Part shown: one piece after another, positions 12,820-23,675 of the stretch
Numbering within the stretch: position 1 is the first letter of the stretch
Layout of the letters: each line of letters starts with the position of its first letter
NCBI GenBank assembly: GCA_015680685.1
Contig: MNCI01005801.1
Span: 93,605-157,604, forward strand
Length of the DNA: 64,000 nt
Source: Gnetum montanum
Taxonomy: Eukaryota; Streptophyta; Gnetopsida; Gnetales; Gnetaceae
Direction: 5' to 3'
Translations under genes and position numbers: made by a program
The notes under the pieces: generated by a model
What the model was told of the DNA's origin: nothing
What the model saw: the letters and a program-made list of their open reading frames with translations, nothing else
The model's database searches: none

Positions 12820-13720
12820 TGATAGGATCTATTAGGCATATATTACATTTTCATGAAAAATAAAGACAACCTCTACAAATTGATCAAGTATCAATGGTGG
12901 GTAACAAAAACAAATCATATAAGTTTTCTGTTGCAACATTATAACATTGTTTCAAATGGGTAGTCACATCATAGAAAAGGAACACATGCAACTCATCCTC
13001 AAGGGCTTCAAACCTACACAACCTATGGGTATGCTCTTCTTGGAAGAGTTGAATCCATCTTCCACTTTCAATTTTAAGATGATATGAACTTAAAAAAAGC
13101 TTGTGGATGGTACTTTGATACTTAATTAAAATAACAACTTAGAGAGAGTAAACTTCTACAGCTAGTTTATTACCACTAATGTAATGTGAACAAAATCATT
13201 TCTTGCCTTCTACATTAGACCATAACTACATTAAAACCTTATGCTTAACTAACTAGTAAATATGTTTAGGATCTTAGTGCACTTCCTCCCAAGAAATATT
13301 TCATTTTCTTAACCATTGCATTCCCTAAAAATACTGCTTGTGGTCTTGTGAATCCTCAATAACTACTTTAGAAAATCTATCTTGTCTTAAGATATGCAAA
13401 TTATGAGTTTATACAATGAATTAGCACAAAGCTTCTACTTCTAAAGGTAATATATCATATTCACATAATAACATTGAGTAAGGTGTTTGCACTGTTTCAA
13501 TATCTTTCCAAAGTTTAGCATTGAGCCCAAGTCCTCCATATCCATACAATACAGTAGGATAGATAATAGTCTAAAAATTTTGTTTTCTAATCTTCCTAGA
13601 CAAGAGTCCTAAGTCCTTGCACTTGCTTGTGAAAGCATACAAAGCCTTGAACCTTCATGCTATGTTTTCTTTGATTCACTTCCCTACTTGTGATTCTTCA
13701 TATAAATAAGACCCAAATAT
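12820..13720 (-). pseudogene. LINE (non-LTR retrotransposon) reverse transcriptase relic
   Basis: Read on the minus strand, 13700-13430 gives the C-terminal RT region of a plant LINE: a kALYAFtSKC-like segment, then YPTVLYGYGGLG and PLEVEAL. Known LINEs have 'PVLLYGCEVWG' and 'PIEsLAM' here. Farther on (about 13380-13280) come RFSKVVIEDSQ and a WLRKWNI-like segment, matching the SSQ...WL.HWGI region of these proteins. Many stops and frameshifts are present. The 12820-13455 part has a second copy at 22918-23545. The 5' portion (endonuclease and catalytic RT) is absent. Confidence 0.7.
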
Positions 13721-13737
13721 TTAAAAGAATGTACTAA

Positions 13738-14200
13738 TTGCAAATTAGTATAAGTAGTGACATTTGGGAAGGCATAGGAAACCTCATTGCCTTAAGATTA
13801 TTGAATTTATCTTATAATATGTTGACAATGAACATACCTCCACCAATTAGCAAATTACATTTTCTCAAAGCCTTGCATTTAAGATGCAACCATGTATCAG
13901 AAAAAATTCCATTGAAGTTGCACTCATTAGACTTTTTACCTATTTTGAATGTTTCACATGATAGATTATGTGGTAGGATTCCCAAAAGCACATAGTAATC
14001 TAGCTTGGATGAAAGTTCCTTTTCAAAGAATGAATGTTTGTGTGGGTTTCCCAACAGCATTCCATGCAACTAGGAAAATGGAACATATGTCACCCGTAGT
14101 ATTCAAATTAGGATTTGGCCTATCATATAGTGCACAATTTCTTTGTATTTTCAGTGTGATGCATTTCCTCCTTTTTTTAAAATCTACCTTGTTTGAATGA
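13738..14200 (+). pseudogene. LRR receptor-like protein, C-terminal fragment
   Basis: Codons from 13762 read as plant extracellular leucine-rich repeats (IGNLIALRLLNLSYN, ISKLHFLKALHLRCN), followed by the cap motif NVSHDRLCGRIP. After two in-frame stops (TAG TAA at about 13993-13998) the same frame continues SSLDESSFSKNECLCGFP, the usual juxtamembrane cysteine motif of receptor-like proteins. In another frame LGFGLSYSAQFLCIF matches the transmembrane start of such proteins (about 14113-14170). Only the last two or three repeats and the membrane anchor survive, so this is a broken fragment. Confidence 0.75.
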
Positions 14201-14530
14201 ACACTTTTCATCAGAAAAAGTTTATATTGTATTGGTTCTGGTGTGCGTGTATGCCCTTTGTTGTATTAGTTGCAATAAAGCCTTGTTGTATGCTTGTATT
14301 CTATTAGGATTTGTAGTTCCAACCAACATGAAATGGTAGGGCTCACCTGATGGAAAAACATGTAATGCAAGGATGTTAAGTAATGACTCTTGTAACCTAT
14401 AATATAAATGTGAAGGAGGGATCGTCAAACAAGAGCACACAGTGACTACCAACCTACTACTTCTCTAAAGAAAGAATCATCTATTATAATTATGAGTTGT
14501 AACTACAAATTCTACTCCTATTTAAATAGT

Positions 14531-14631
14531 CAAGCAATGTTTGTTTGATGTACTTCATTTTCTACTTGTGCTTCCATAGTCAAGTAGAGTCTTTGTTTGA
14601 TGCACTTCATTTTCTACTTGTGCTTCAATAT
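14531..14631. repeat. Tandem duplication (about 50 bp x 2)
   Basis: The phrase 'tgtacttcattttctacttg' recurs about 50 bp later with small changes. Copy 1 is about 14531-14580 and copy 2 about 14581-14631. The pair lies directly upstream of the tRNA-Val gene. Confidence 0.8.
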
Positions 14632-14640
14632 GACCCAATT

Positions 14641-14713
14641 GTTTGGGTGGTGTAGTTGGTTATCACGTTGGTCTCACACACTAAGTTCCCCAGTTCAAGT
14701 CTGGGCTTAGACA
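14641..14713 (+). tRNA. tRNA-Val(CAC), possibly functional
   Basis: The sequence folds as a cloverleaf. The acceptor stem is gtttggg/cttagac with G-T pairs. The D arm is gtgt...tcac, the anticodon stem ttggt/actaa and the loop CTCACAC, giving anticodon CAC. The T stem is cccag/ctggg around TTCAAGT. It closely resembles plant tRNA-Val(CAC). The variable loop is gttc, one base shorter than usual. A run of five T at 14724-14728 makes a good Pol III terminator. The A and B boxes are intact. It could be functional or a recent pseudogene. Confidence 0.82.
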
Positions 14714-14737
14714 CAATTATCAATTTTTGCTGTATTC

Positions 14738-14871
14738 TGTATTTTCTATTAGTACTCATATATTTTATAAGAAAAAGTCATTTTTACGATATAAAACGTT
14801 GAAATGTATTTTCTACTAGTACTCCTATATTTTATAAGAAAAAGTCATTTTTACTATATAAAACGTTGAAA
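14738..14871. repeat. Tandem duplication, 67 bp x 2
   Basis: 14738-14804 is repeated at 14805-14871 with about three substitutions. The unit begins tgtattttctattagtactc. It follows the tRNA-Val gene directly. Confidence 0.93.
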
Positions 14872-15780
14872 CCCATAATATTCTGACATTTCAGAAAAGG
14901 ATTTAAGATGAAGAATGTTGCCTGTAATTACAAATATTTAAAATTAATTGCATAAGTAACATCTAATATGTATCGAGTCACTCTATATACCTTGCTAATT
15001 AAATTTGATTGTCTAACTTAAAAGGAAAACACTGCCATGCCGGCTCCTCAGTAGGAAAATGTATACACCGCATTCAATGATTATGGAATTTCCATGAATC
15101 TGTTTTGGATCCTAAACTAAGACTTATAAAATACACACATATACAGAACCATATACGGTTAAAAAATACATTTTGGACTCGTGGGTTTCATTTTTAATAG
15201 GTTTGTGAGGGCCTACTCGGGAAAGCATAAGCTTTAAAGATATGTAATTAATTAATTATAAAGATTCAGTGGGTTTCAATCTTTTCCAAAAGCAAGACGG
15301 CTCTCTGCAAGTATTCCACGTTCATTTTCATGATCACTCTCTGGCTTGCTTTCTAAGAAATCCAAAACTACCTAAGTAGAACTCGTGAATTTATTTCCAA
15401 AGAACGTAAATTCTAACAATACTGCAAACAGTAACGTGATTGTACAAGATTTCTCGTTACTAGATTGTTGCTACTTTGCTGGGCTTATTCTCATCCATCG
15501 CTGGGATCTTGTGATTCATTTTCTTGCATCCCACGCCTTTTGAAAATGCCGAAAAATTACTCGGGAGCAGGTAATGTGTTCAATATTTCATCTTCAAAAT
15601 AAATGTTGCTTAAAAGATGTAACATTGTTTAAAGAGTGAAATTAAGATGCATTAAAAATGTAGATTTTATATATAAAATAACATGATAAAAATGAGTTGG
15701 GTTGACTTGACTTGAATCAGACACTCTGATGATCATCAAAGGAAGAAAACATTAATGTGTTTGCATCTCCACTGAGTTTC
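14872..15780. other. Intergenic, nothing recognised
   Basis: AT-rich sequence with no coding frame, RNA gene or repeat that I recognise. Confidence 0.5.
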
Positions 15781-16144
15781 TGTTAGCAGATCTGGCAGCA
15801 AAATATGAAATGAGATGAAAATAAAGAGCAATCGAACCACAGGCAGATGTAGAAGGATCTTATTATCAGAAATGGGAATAACAAGCTTTTCTCTTCATCA
15901 CAAGGAGAGAACAAGAAGAAGCCTCTCTCTCATGCAGTAGGAGAAAAATGTAAGAGAAGAATATAAGAGTGGCATGGAAAGGGGATGTATGTGATAGATT
16001 TGAATTGAGGTGAGGGAGGTCCCTTTTATATTGGTGAAGTGACCCTTAAATATCTAATGATAACCACCCACTATTTTAATAAACATAGCCAAATTTTAGC
16101 ATGATAACCATGGCCTAACTTTATCATGATAAGTATGGCCAATA
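15781..16144 (-). repeat. copia 3' LTR
   Basis: 364 bp, matching 19058-19408 along its length with indels. It contains the repeated phrase 'agcatgataaccatggcc'. The terminal CA has decayed to TA. Confidence 0.92.
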
Positions 16145-16254
16145 ATCTCCCACTTGGAGATTTTGATTGAGGATCAATCATATCTCCTCACCATTCTTTC
16201 TACCTTGCCATTCTATGTTGCTTACGTTTTTACTAGATCATATGAGGATCTACT

Positions 16255-18887
16255 TCAATCAAACTTGTCCATGTTAATCGACTTGGTTAGAACATTTGCA
16301 AGATTATCCTTAGTGTGTATCTTCTGCATATCCACACTTCCACCTTCTCCTATGTTACAAACAAAGTGAAATTGTACTCCTATGTGTTTTGTCCTTGAAT
16401 GAAAGGTTGGATTCCTTGCAATATGCAAGGTGCTTTGACTATCAGAAAACAAAGGAATCTTCTCTTGTTTGTGTCCAAGCTCATCTGATAACCTTTGAAT
16501 CCAAATTGCTTCCTTGCAAGCTTGTGTAGTTACCATGTATTCTGCATCTGTTGTAGATAATGCGACTACTATTTGCAGTCTTTGATACCTAGCTTATAGC
16601 TCCTCCTGCAAGTGTAAACACATAGCTTGTAGTAGATTTTCTTTTATTTGGATCACCTACAAAATCTAAATCCACATAACCTTAATAGTAAATTTTGATC
16701 CTCCATAACATAATGCAACATTTGAGCTACCCTTAATGTACCTTAGGATTCTCTTAATAGTACTTCAATGCTCGTCCAAGATTTTCCATGTACCAACTGA
16801 CCGCTCTCACTGCTTGTGCAATGTTTGGTGTTGTACAAATCATAGCGAACATTAGGCTTACCACTGCTGATGCGTACGATACTCGAGACATCTCATTCCT
16901 CTCTACTTCATTGCTAGGACACATCTCGGAGGATAATTTAAAATTAACAGGAAGTGGGGTAGAAATTTGCTTACAGTCTTGCATGTTGAAGCATCACAAG
17001 ATCTTACCCAAGTAATTTTTCTGAGAAAGTGAAATCTTCTTGTTATTTTTGTCTCGATGACTTTGCATCCCTAGAATCTTGTTTATTGGTCCCAAGTCTA
17101 TCATATCAAATTCCCTAGCTAATTATGCCTTCAATTCTTGGATTTTCTCTTTATTGAGGCCTACAACCAACATGTCATCCACATACAATAGCATAACGAT
17201 GAAATTTTCATCAAACCTTTTGAAATATGTACAAGGATCTGCATTGAGTCTATTGTACCCAAGGCTCATGATATACAACTCAAATCTCTTGAACCAACAC
17301 CTTGGCGCCTATTTGAGACTGTATAGAGATTTGTTCAACTTGCAAACCAAGTTCTCTTTGCCTTCTTCTGCAAAGCCTTATGGTTGGAGCATGTAAATCT
17401 CTTCTTCAAGATCTCCATGAAGAAAAGCAAGTTTTACATCTTGTTGTTTTAGATGTAGGTCAAATGTAGCACACATTGCTAGGACTACTTTGACTATTGT
17501 AAGTCTAACCAAAGGAGAACATATCTCATTGAAGTCAATTCCTTCTTTTTGAACATATCCCTTTACCACCAATCTTGCTCGATATCGCTCCACTTGGTCG
17601 TTACCATCATGTTTGATCTTGTAGACCCATTTGTTTCCAATAGCCTTTCTTCCTTGTGGTAGTGTAACAAGATCCCATGTCTTGTTTTTGTGTAAAGATT
17701 CAATCTCCTCCTGCATTGCTACCATCCACAAAGACACATTTGGACTTTTGAGAGTCTCATGTAAAGTTGAGTGTTCTCCATCCTCCTTTGAAGTGCTATC
17801 ATCTTCCTTCTCTTGCATTTTACCTTTTGCAAATATCACATCTTTACTAATGACAACCTTGTGGGTAGTGGGATCCCATAGGTGATACCCCTTAACTCCA
17901 TCAGCATACCCTAAGAAAATACATTTCCTGGACTTTGGGTCCAACTTTGATATTTCCTGGATTGTACATCACATATACAAAACTTCCAAATGTATGGAGA
18001 TGAGAATAAATAACTGGCTTACTAGTCCACATTTCCATTGGTGTTTTTAGATCAATCCCAGTTGATGGAGACCAATTGATTAAATAGCAGGTAGTATTGA
18101 CTGCTTCTGCCCAAAATGACTTGGTTAGATTTGTAGCCCTCAACATTGATCTTGTTTTTTCCAACAAGGTTTTGCTCATCCATTCTGCCACTCCATTTTG
18201 TTGAGGAGTGTGTGCCACTGTGAACTACCTCTTGATGCCTTCTTGTTGACAAAATGCATCAAATTCATCACTTGTATATTCTCCTCTATTATCTATCCTT
18301 AGACACTTGATCCTTTGTTCGGACTCAAGTTCTACCCATGCTTTAAAAACTTTGAAGAATATAAAGACATCCACCTTCCTTTTGATTGGATACACCCAAC
18401 ATCTCCTAGAGTAATCATCAATGAAAGATACAAAGTATCTTACTTCTCCTAGGGAAGTAACTGGTGCTTGCCAAACATTAGAGTGCATCAAGTCCAAGAT
18501 GCCTTTACTCTTAGCTATTGATGTGCTAAACTTTAATCTATGTTGCTTACTAGTAACACAATGCTCACAAAATGGTAAACATACTGAATTGAGCCCAGGA
18601 AGTAGTCTCTATTTAGAGAGAATCTTCAAACCTTGTTCTAACATATGACCAAGCTTTCGATGCCACAACATCATTGATTCTTCTTCCAAATTGGTTGATG
18701 CAACAGAAGACTCTCCCACTTGATGTGTGTTCTTCAGAAGCATGTACAAATTTGCAGCAACCTTTTCTACCTTCATTACCACAAGTGCACCTTTGGTAAT
18801 CTTCAAGATCCCATTCTCTATATGAGTTTTGCACCCAACATCATCTAGTTGTCCTAAAGATAGTAGATTTTTCTTCAGGCCCTCCAC
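16255..18887 (-). pseudogene. pol: copia pol pseudogene (IN-RT-RNase H)
   Basis: Domains in minus-strand order are as follows. GAG-pre-integrase (18887-18609) has LWHRKLGH. Integrase (18497-17901) has HSNVW where the first catalytic Asp is normally found (HSDV), an intact second Asp (IDNRGEY) and Glu (NGVAEWM). RT (17800-17000) has the N-terminal motif WVYKIKHDG, and YVDD at 17174-17185 is intact. RNase H lies near 16540-16255, with SDSQSTLHIARNP and the closing LTKSINMDKF. Several stops and frameshifts split it. The Asn for Asp change would inactivate integrase. Confidence 0.9.
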
Positions 18888-19057
18888 ATGTCATACCTCT
18901 TGTATGGTGTGAATAGTGTCATCATACATCTTTATCTTGATAGTACCACTACTAGCAATTTGAAACCATGATCATTTCCCATGTACATAGATCCTTCTAA
19001 GATTGGTTTGTAGTGATAAAGCCATTCCATGGACTATGAATGTGGCTATGATACCAC

Positions 19058-19408
19058 TGTTAGCAAATCTGGCAACAAAATATGAAATGAGATGAAAATA
19101 AAGAGCAATGGAACCATAGGCAAATGTAAAAGGATCTTATTATCAGAAATGGGAATAACAAGCTTCTTTCTTTATCACAAAGAGAGAACAAGAAGAAACC
19201 TCTCTCTCATGCAATAGGAGAAGAATGTAAGTGTGGGATGGAAAGGGGATGTATGTGATAGATCTGAATTGAGGTGAGGGAGGTCCCTTTTATATTGGTG
19301 AAGGGACCCTTAAATAATTAATGATAACCACTCACTATTTTAATAACCATAGCCAAATTTTAGCATGATAACCATGGCCTAAATTTATCATGATAACTAT
19401 GGCCAACA
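19058..19408 (-). repeat. copia 5' LTR
   Basis: 351 bp with intact TG...CA ends, followed on the minus strand by the tRNA-Met-type primer site. Confidence 0.92.
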
Positions 19409-20200
19409 ATTTCCATATACTTTAAAGGGCCTAAGGATTACCATTTGAAGGCATGGTAAAGTGATTGTTTTTTAGGTCAAAAATATAGATTCTAGCCTAA
19501 CTCTTAACTATGTAATGAGGAATCTAGCTTAATAAGATGAACATTGAAGCTTACAATTATAATTCCTCAAGAAGAATTCAGTTCACTACTATGATATCAA
19601 CTCAAGCATGTTGATCAAAGTTTGAGATTATTCAGTTCACTATTGTGATATCAACTAGAGCTCTATTTCCTTTATGTTGATTAATTCTATAGATCAAGAG
19701 TGAATTGACGTACAATCTACTTTTATTTCTTGCTTGGATAACAAGTTTAGATTTTTTAGGTAACAAAATTCTGAACGTTTCATGTGAACATGAATGAATG
19801 TTCCTTGCATTGACATTTTAACTTAACTTATAGCTTGTAGCTCAGAATTTAAGGTTGGCTAATCAAATTATAGTTAATTTCCTTATACTCCTATATCAGG
19901 GCATGGATGAATTTCAATTTCACTCTATCAAAATGCACTTTGGGCATACGAAAGATTGGGGGTCAATCTCTTCAATAAGCATACTAAAATCATGTTTTTG
20001 GAACAATGACTTGCTTGAAGAGCCTGAAACTCATTAGAATTCCAAGTATTACTGAACAGACCAAACTGCTTGTGATGACCAATATGACCTTGAACCATCT
20101 CAAGTAGCACAATAGAATATGAAAAGCTATCAATAGCATCAAATAGCACACATTTGTACAAGCTAACATTTCAGCATTAGACAGCTCTTGATAAGTAAAA
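19409..20200. other. Intergenic, nothing recognised
   Basis: AT-rich sequence between the copia element and the PPR pseudogene. No coding evidence. Confidence 0.5.
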
Positions 20201-22502
20201 TTATAATCTACATTCCGAAATTAACCCATCATGTGGTTTGTTATTCATCTCAATCATACTACGCGTTGGTCTTGTTTGTAGGAGTTTCCTTCTCATCACA
20301 TATCTCATATTTTCAACATCACTCCAACTTTCAAATGCTGCACTAGAATTTGAAACTGAAACATTGGATCCTGAGGTTCTTGACACCAGCTGTGAAATTT
20401 GTGATACCACATATTGTCCCATTTCAGTATTACCATTGATTTTGTATGCTCCTAACAAGGCACCCCACATAGAAACGTCAAGGGTTCCAGGCATTTTCCT
20501 AACAAGATTTAGAGCCTGTTCAATGAGTCCTGCACATCCCAGGAGATCAATCATGCAAGTGTAATGTTTGAAATTAGGCTGGATACCATATTTTTTAGTC
20601 ATAAAATTAAAGTAGAACCATCCCTCATCAATTAGCCCTCCATGACTACAGGCAGTCAAGACAAACAAATGTGGCACGATTTGGCCATACTTTAGCTGAT
20701 TCCTGCATTAAGATAAAAAGCTCAAGGGCTTCTTTCTTTCCCATATCCATGAATTCCGTAGGCCCCAATCATAGCACTCCAAGAAACAGCATCTTTATCA
20801 GTCATATTGTCACAGATCTTACGAGCAGTGCCTAAATCACCACATTTACCATAAGTATCTACTAGTGCTGTACCAACTGAAAGATCTAAACCGTAGCCAT
20901 ATTTAACAAAAAGACAGGGCATGCAAACTGCCACAGGACAGCACTAAGGTTAACATTATCAGCCTTATGATCACATTTTTGCAGATGTTGAAATAGGACT
21001 AATGCTTCATTATAGAGTTCAACGTGAACTAAACCTGCAATCAATGCATTCCAAGAACTAAGATTTTTTTGGGGCATCTTGTAAAATATTTGCTGAGACA
21101 TCTCAATCCATCCCAGCCTTGAACACATTGATATAAGAGCATTCATCACAGGAAGGTCTGATCCAAACCCATTTGTTGAAATCGAACAATGGATTTGTTG
21201 CCCCTGTTGAAGAGACTCCAGATGCACACATGCTGAAATTACACTAACCAAAGTAACTGAATCTGGGAAAAATTTCGTTAACTCCATTGAAGAGAAAAGT
21301 TGCAATGCCTCGTGATATTTCTCATTCTGCATATATCCAACAATCACCGCAGTCCAAGACACAACATCTTTATGGATTATTCTATCAAAAACTCGTTTTG
21401 AGTCCTCTACATCACCACATCTTGCATATACGGCCACAAAAGAATTCAAAATTGCTACACTTGATACAAATACTCTTCTGAAAACATAACTATGCAGTCT
21501 TTGAGCTTGGGTGATGTTTCCTACACTGGGAAGGACACTTAACAAAGTAACTAGGTCAGGATCCACCCGTACATTAATCATTGCATCAATCATTCCCAAA
21601 GCTCCAGAAAAGCGCTCATTCTGGCTATACCCAGAGATCATAGAATTCCACAATGCAATTCCCTTGTCTGACATTTTTGCAAACACATTCCTAGCAAAAA
21701 CCATGTACCCACATCTGACATACATAGAAACAACAGAACTTGCTACTGAATTATCCTTAGAAACAACAGAACTTGCTACTGAATTATCCTTCTCAATCCC
21801 ACTTCTGATCAAGTACTTATGAACCTCCTGGCCCTAGCTCAGATAACCTAAAACCCCACAAACTGGAAGGACAGTAACAATGGTTGCAGGATTAGGCAAA
21901 AAACCTGATTTCTGCATTTGCCTGAAAACTTGCAGAGCTGCATCAGATCTTCCATTCCTGAGATGACTGTTAATCATGGCATTCCAAGCAGCAGTGTCCA
22001 CAATAGTCATTCCATCGAACAGCTGGCATGCTTCAGCTAATCTGCCACATTTAGAGTACATGTCAATCAATCCAACAGCCACTGCAACATCATCGAGAAA
22101 TCTAAATCTAATAGCATAGTTATGAACTTCCCTACGTTGTCTTATCAAATTCTGCTTAGCGCATACCTTCAGAGCAAATGGAAAGGTGAATCTATCAGGG
22201 AAAACATTATCCTAATAACCCAGTTGCTGGTAAAACATCAGAGTTTCATGCCAAAAATCTGCCCTAGAATGCCCTCTGATGATTGCATTGTAAACACAAA
22301 TGTTCTTCTGATCTATTTCCTCAAACAGTCTTCGGGAATCGTTCAAGAATCCAAAAGAAGAGTACATGTTAACAAGCTTGGTTGCAAGAACAATTTCGTT
22401 CAGCATTCCTTTCGTTATAATTTGTGCATGGATTTTCTTCAGGGTCTTGCTGTTCCCGCAGGATGCTAGAATTGAAATCAAATTTTCTAGCGCTTGCATC
22501 AT
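20201..22502 (-). pseudogene. PPR protein pseudogene, PLS class with E domain
   Basis: PPR proteins of this class bind organellar RNA and serve in editing or processing in chloroplasts or mitochondria. The minus strand starts with two Met codons at 22502. It shows many 31-36-residue repeats with motifs such as LVNMYSSFG, NAMINSHLRNG, WNSMISGYSQNE, VSWTAVIVGYMQNEKYHEAL and ALVDTYGKCGDL. It ends in an E-type C-terminus (MPHLFVLTACSHGG ... YTCMIDLLGCAG ... MRRKLLQTRP ... SMIEMNNKPH). No DYW tail is visible. In-frame TAG codons at 22212-22214 and 21834-21836 stand where Gln is expected. Frame changes occur near 20940 (with a deletion), 20730 (4 extra bases) and 20670. A 33-bp in-frame tandem duplication (11 residues, KDNSVASSVVS) lies at about 21724-21790. 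It is intronless, as most PPR genes are. Confidence 0.88.
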
Positions 22503-22917
22503 GCCAAAGGTCGTTGGAGATTCTGTTTGTGGAATGGAAGCGATTTCAATTCAAAATTTCTATTAGCTTGAAGGACGTGAATAGATTCACGTTGAAATGT
22601 CTAACCCAAGGATCACATCGTAATGTCGCTCTGGATAAATATGCTGGAATTCCTATTGACAAGAAAATCTGAATGACTCCAGTTGACAAGAAAATCTGAT
22701 TAACTGCTATTGACAAATACATAAAGGACACGTAGAAATTTTCCCTAATATAGCTGTGTGGTGTGGTATTTCGTAGAGCAAATGTTTTAAGAGTTTTTCC
22801 CCCTCTCCAACAAATTATTATATTGTGCTATGTGTGTATATGGTATTATATTGTGCTATGTGTGTAAATATATGGAACAAAATAAAATGCAATGAAGCTT
22901 TATTACATCCAAAGACC
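22503..22917. other. Region upstream of the PPR pseudogene
   Basis: This would be the 5' flank of the PPR pseudogene. 22640-22715 holds a short imperfect repeat ('gttgacaagaaaatctga'). I cannot assign a promoter. Confidence 0.4.
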
Positions 22918-23545
22918 TATAAAATCTATTGGATAGATATTATATTTTTATAAAAAATAAAGATGGACTCTACAAATTGACCAAGTGCCAATGGGGGCAT
23001 CAAAAACAAATCATATAGGTTTTTTGTTAAACATTATAACATTGTCTCCAATGGGTAGTTATATCATAAGAAAGAAACACATGCAACTCATCTTCAAGGG
23101 CTCTTGATATGCACAACTTACAAATGTACTCTTCTTGAGGAAGTTGAATCCATCTTCTGCTTTCAATTCTAAGATGATGAGAACTTAAGCAAAGCTTGCT
23201 AATAGCATTCTGATACTTGATAGGAATAGCAACTAAAAGGGTGAGTTTGTATATCTACTTTATTAGATCTAATGTGATGTAAATAAAATTACCTCTTGCT
23301 TTTCACATTAGTCCACATTTGTATTAAAACCTTTTACCTAACTAATTGGCAAATATGCTTACAATGTTGTTGCATGTTCTCCTGAGAGATGTTCCATTTT
23401 CTCAACCATGGCATCCCCTAAAAATATCAACCACGGTCTCACGAATCTTTATGAACTACTTTAGAGAATTTGTCTTGCCTTGAGATATGCAAGCTACAAG
23501 TATATGAAATAAATTGGTATAAGGCTTCTACTTCTAAAGGAATAA
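22918..23545 (-). pseudogene. LINE reverse transcriptase C-terminal relic, second copy
   Basis: Diverged direct copy of 12820-13455. The minus strand gives LLEVEALYQFI, then RQDKFSKVVHKDS and MPWLRKWNISQE, the same C-terminal LINE segment. It is truncated at 23545 by a CA microsatellite. Confidence 0.68.
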
Positions 23546-23547
23546 AT

Positions 23548-23575
23548 CACACACACACACACACACACACACACA
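23548..23575. repeat. (CA)14 microsatellite
   Basis: Uninterrupted CA dinucleotide run at the edge of the LINE relic. Confidence 0.97.
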
Positions 23576-23587
23576 ACATGGCTAAAC

Positions 23588-23675
23588 AATGAGGTGTTAA
23601 CCTAGTGGTATGACTCTTGATTTGAAAGCTCCAAGTCATGGGTTTGATTCTAATGGGCAATGTTGAGTTATATAT
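23588..23675 (+). repeat. SINE-like unit with tRNA-type Pol III boxes
   Basis: An A-box-like string (ttaacctagtgg, about 23597-23608) and a B-box-like string (gggtttgattc, about 23640-23650) stand about 32 bp apart, as in tRNA-derived SINE heads. An inverted, diverged copy lies at 25610-25694. I do not recognise the parent tRNA. Confidence 0.55.

Larger units (their letters stand above)
15781..19408 (-). mobile_element. Ty1/copia LTR retrotransposon, gag/protease-deleted
   Basis: The two LTRs (15781-16144 and 19058-19408) begin tgttagca. The right one ends ccaaca and the left one ccaata (decayed CA). The flanks are GTTTC and ATTTC, a 5-bp target duplication with one mismatch. Transcription runs on the minus strand, so the right LTR is the 5' LTR. 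Next to it the minus strand reads GGTATCATAGCC, the initiator tRNA-Met primer site (about 19044-19056). Next to the left LTR is a purine tract (AAGTGGGAGAT on the minus strand, 16145-16155). The interior of about 2.9 kb holds only GAG-pre-integrase, integrase, RT and RNase H; gag and protease are missing. Confidence 0.92.

Noticed and set aside
23588-23675. A functional tRNA gene
   Set aside because: The A- and B-box-like strings are present, but the stems do not pair into a cloverleaf and the copy at 25610-25694 is similarly degenerate. Called SINE-like.
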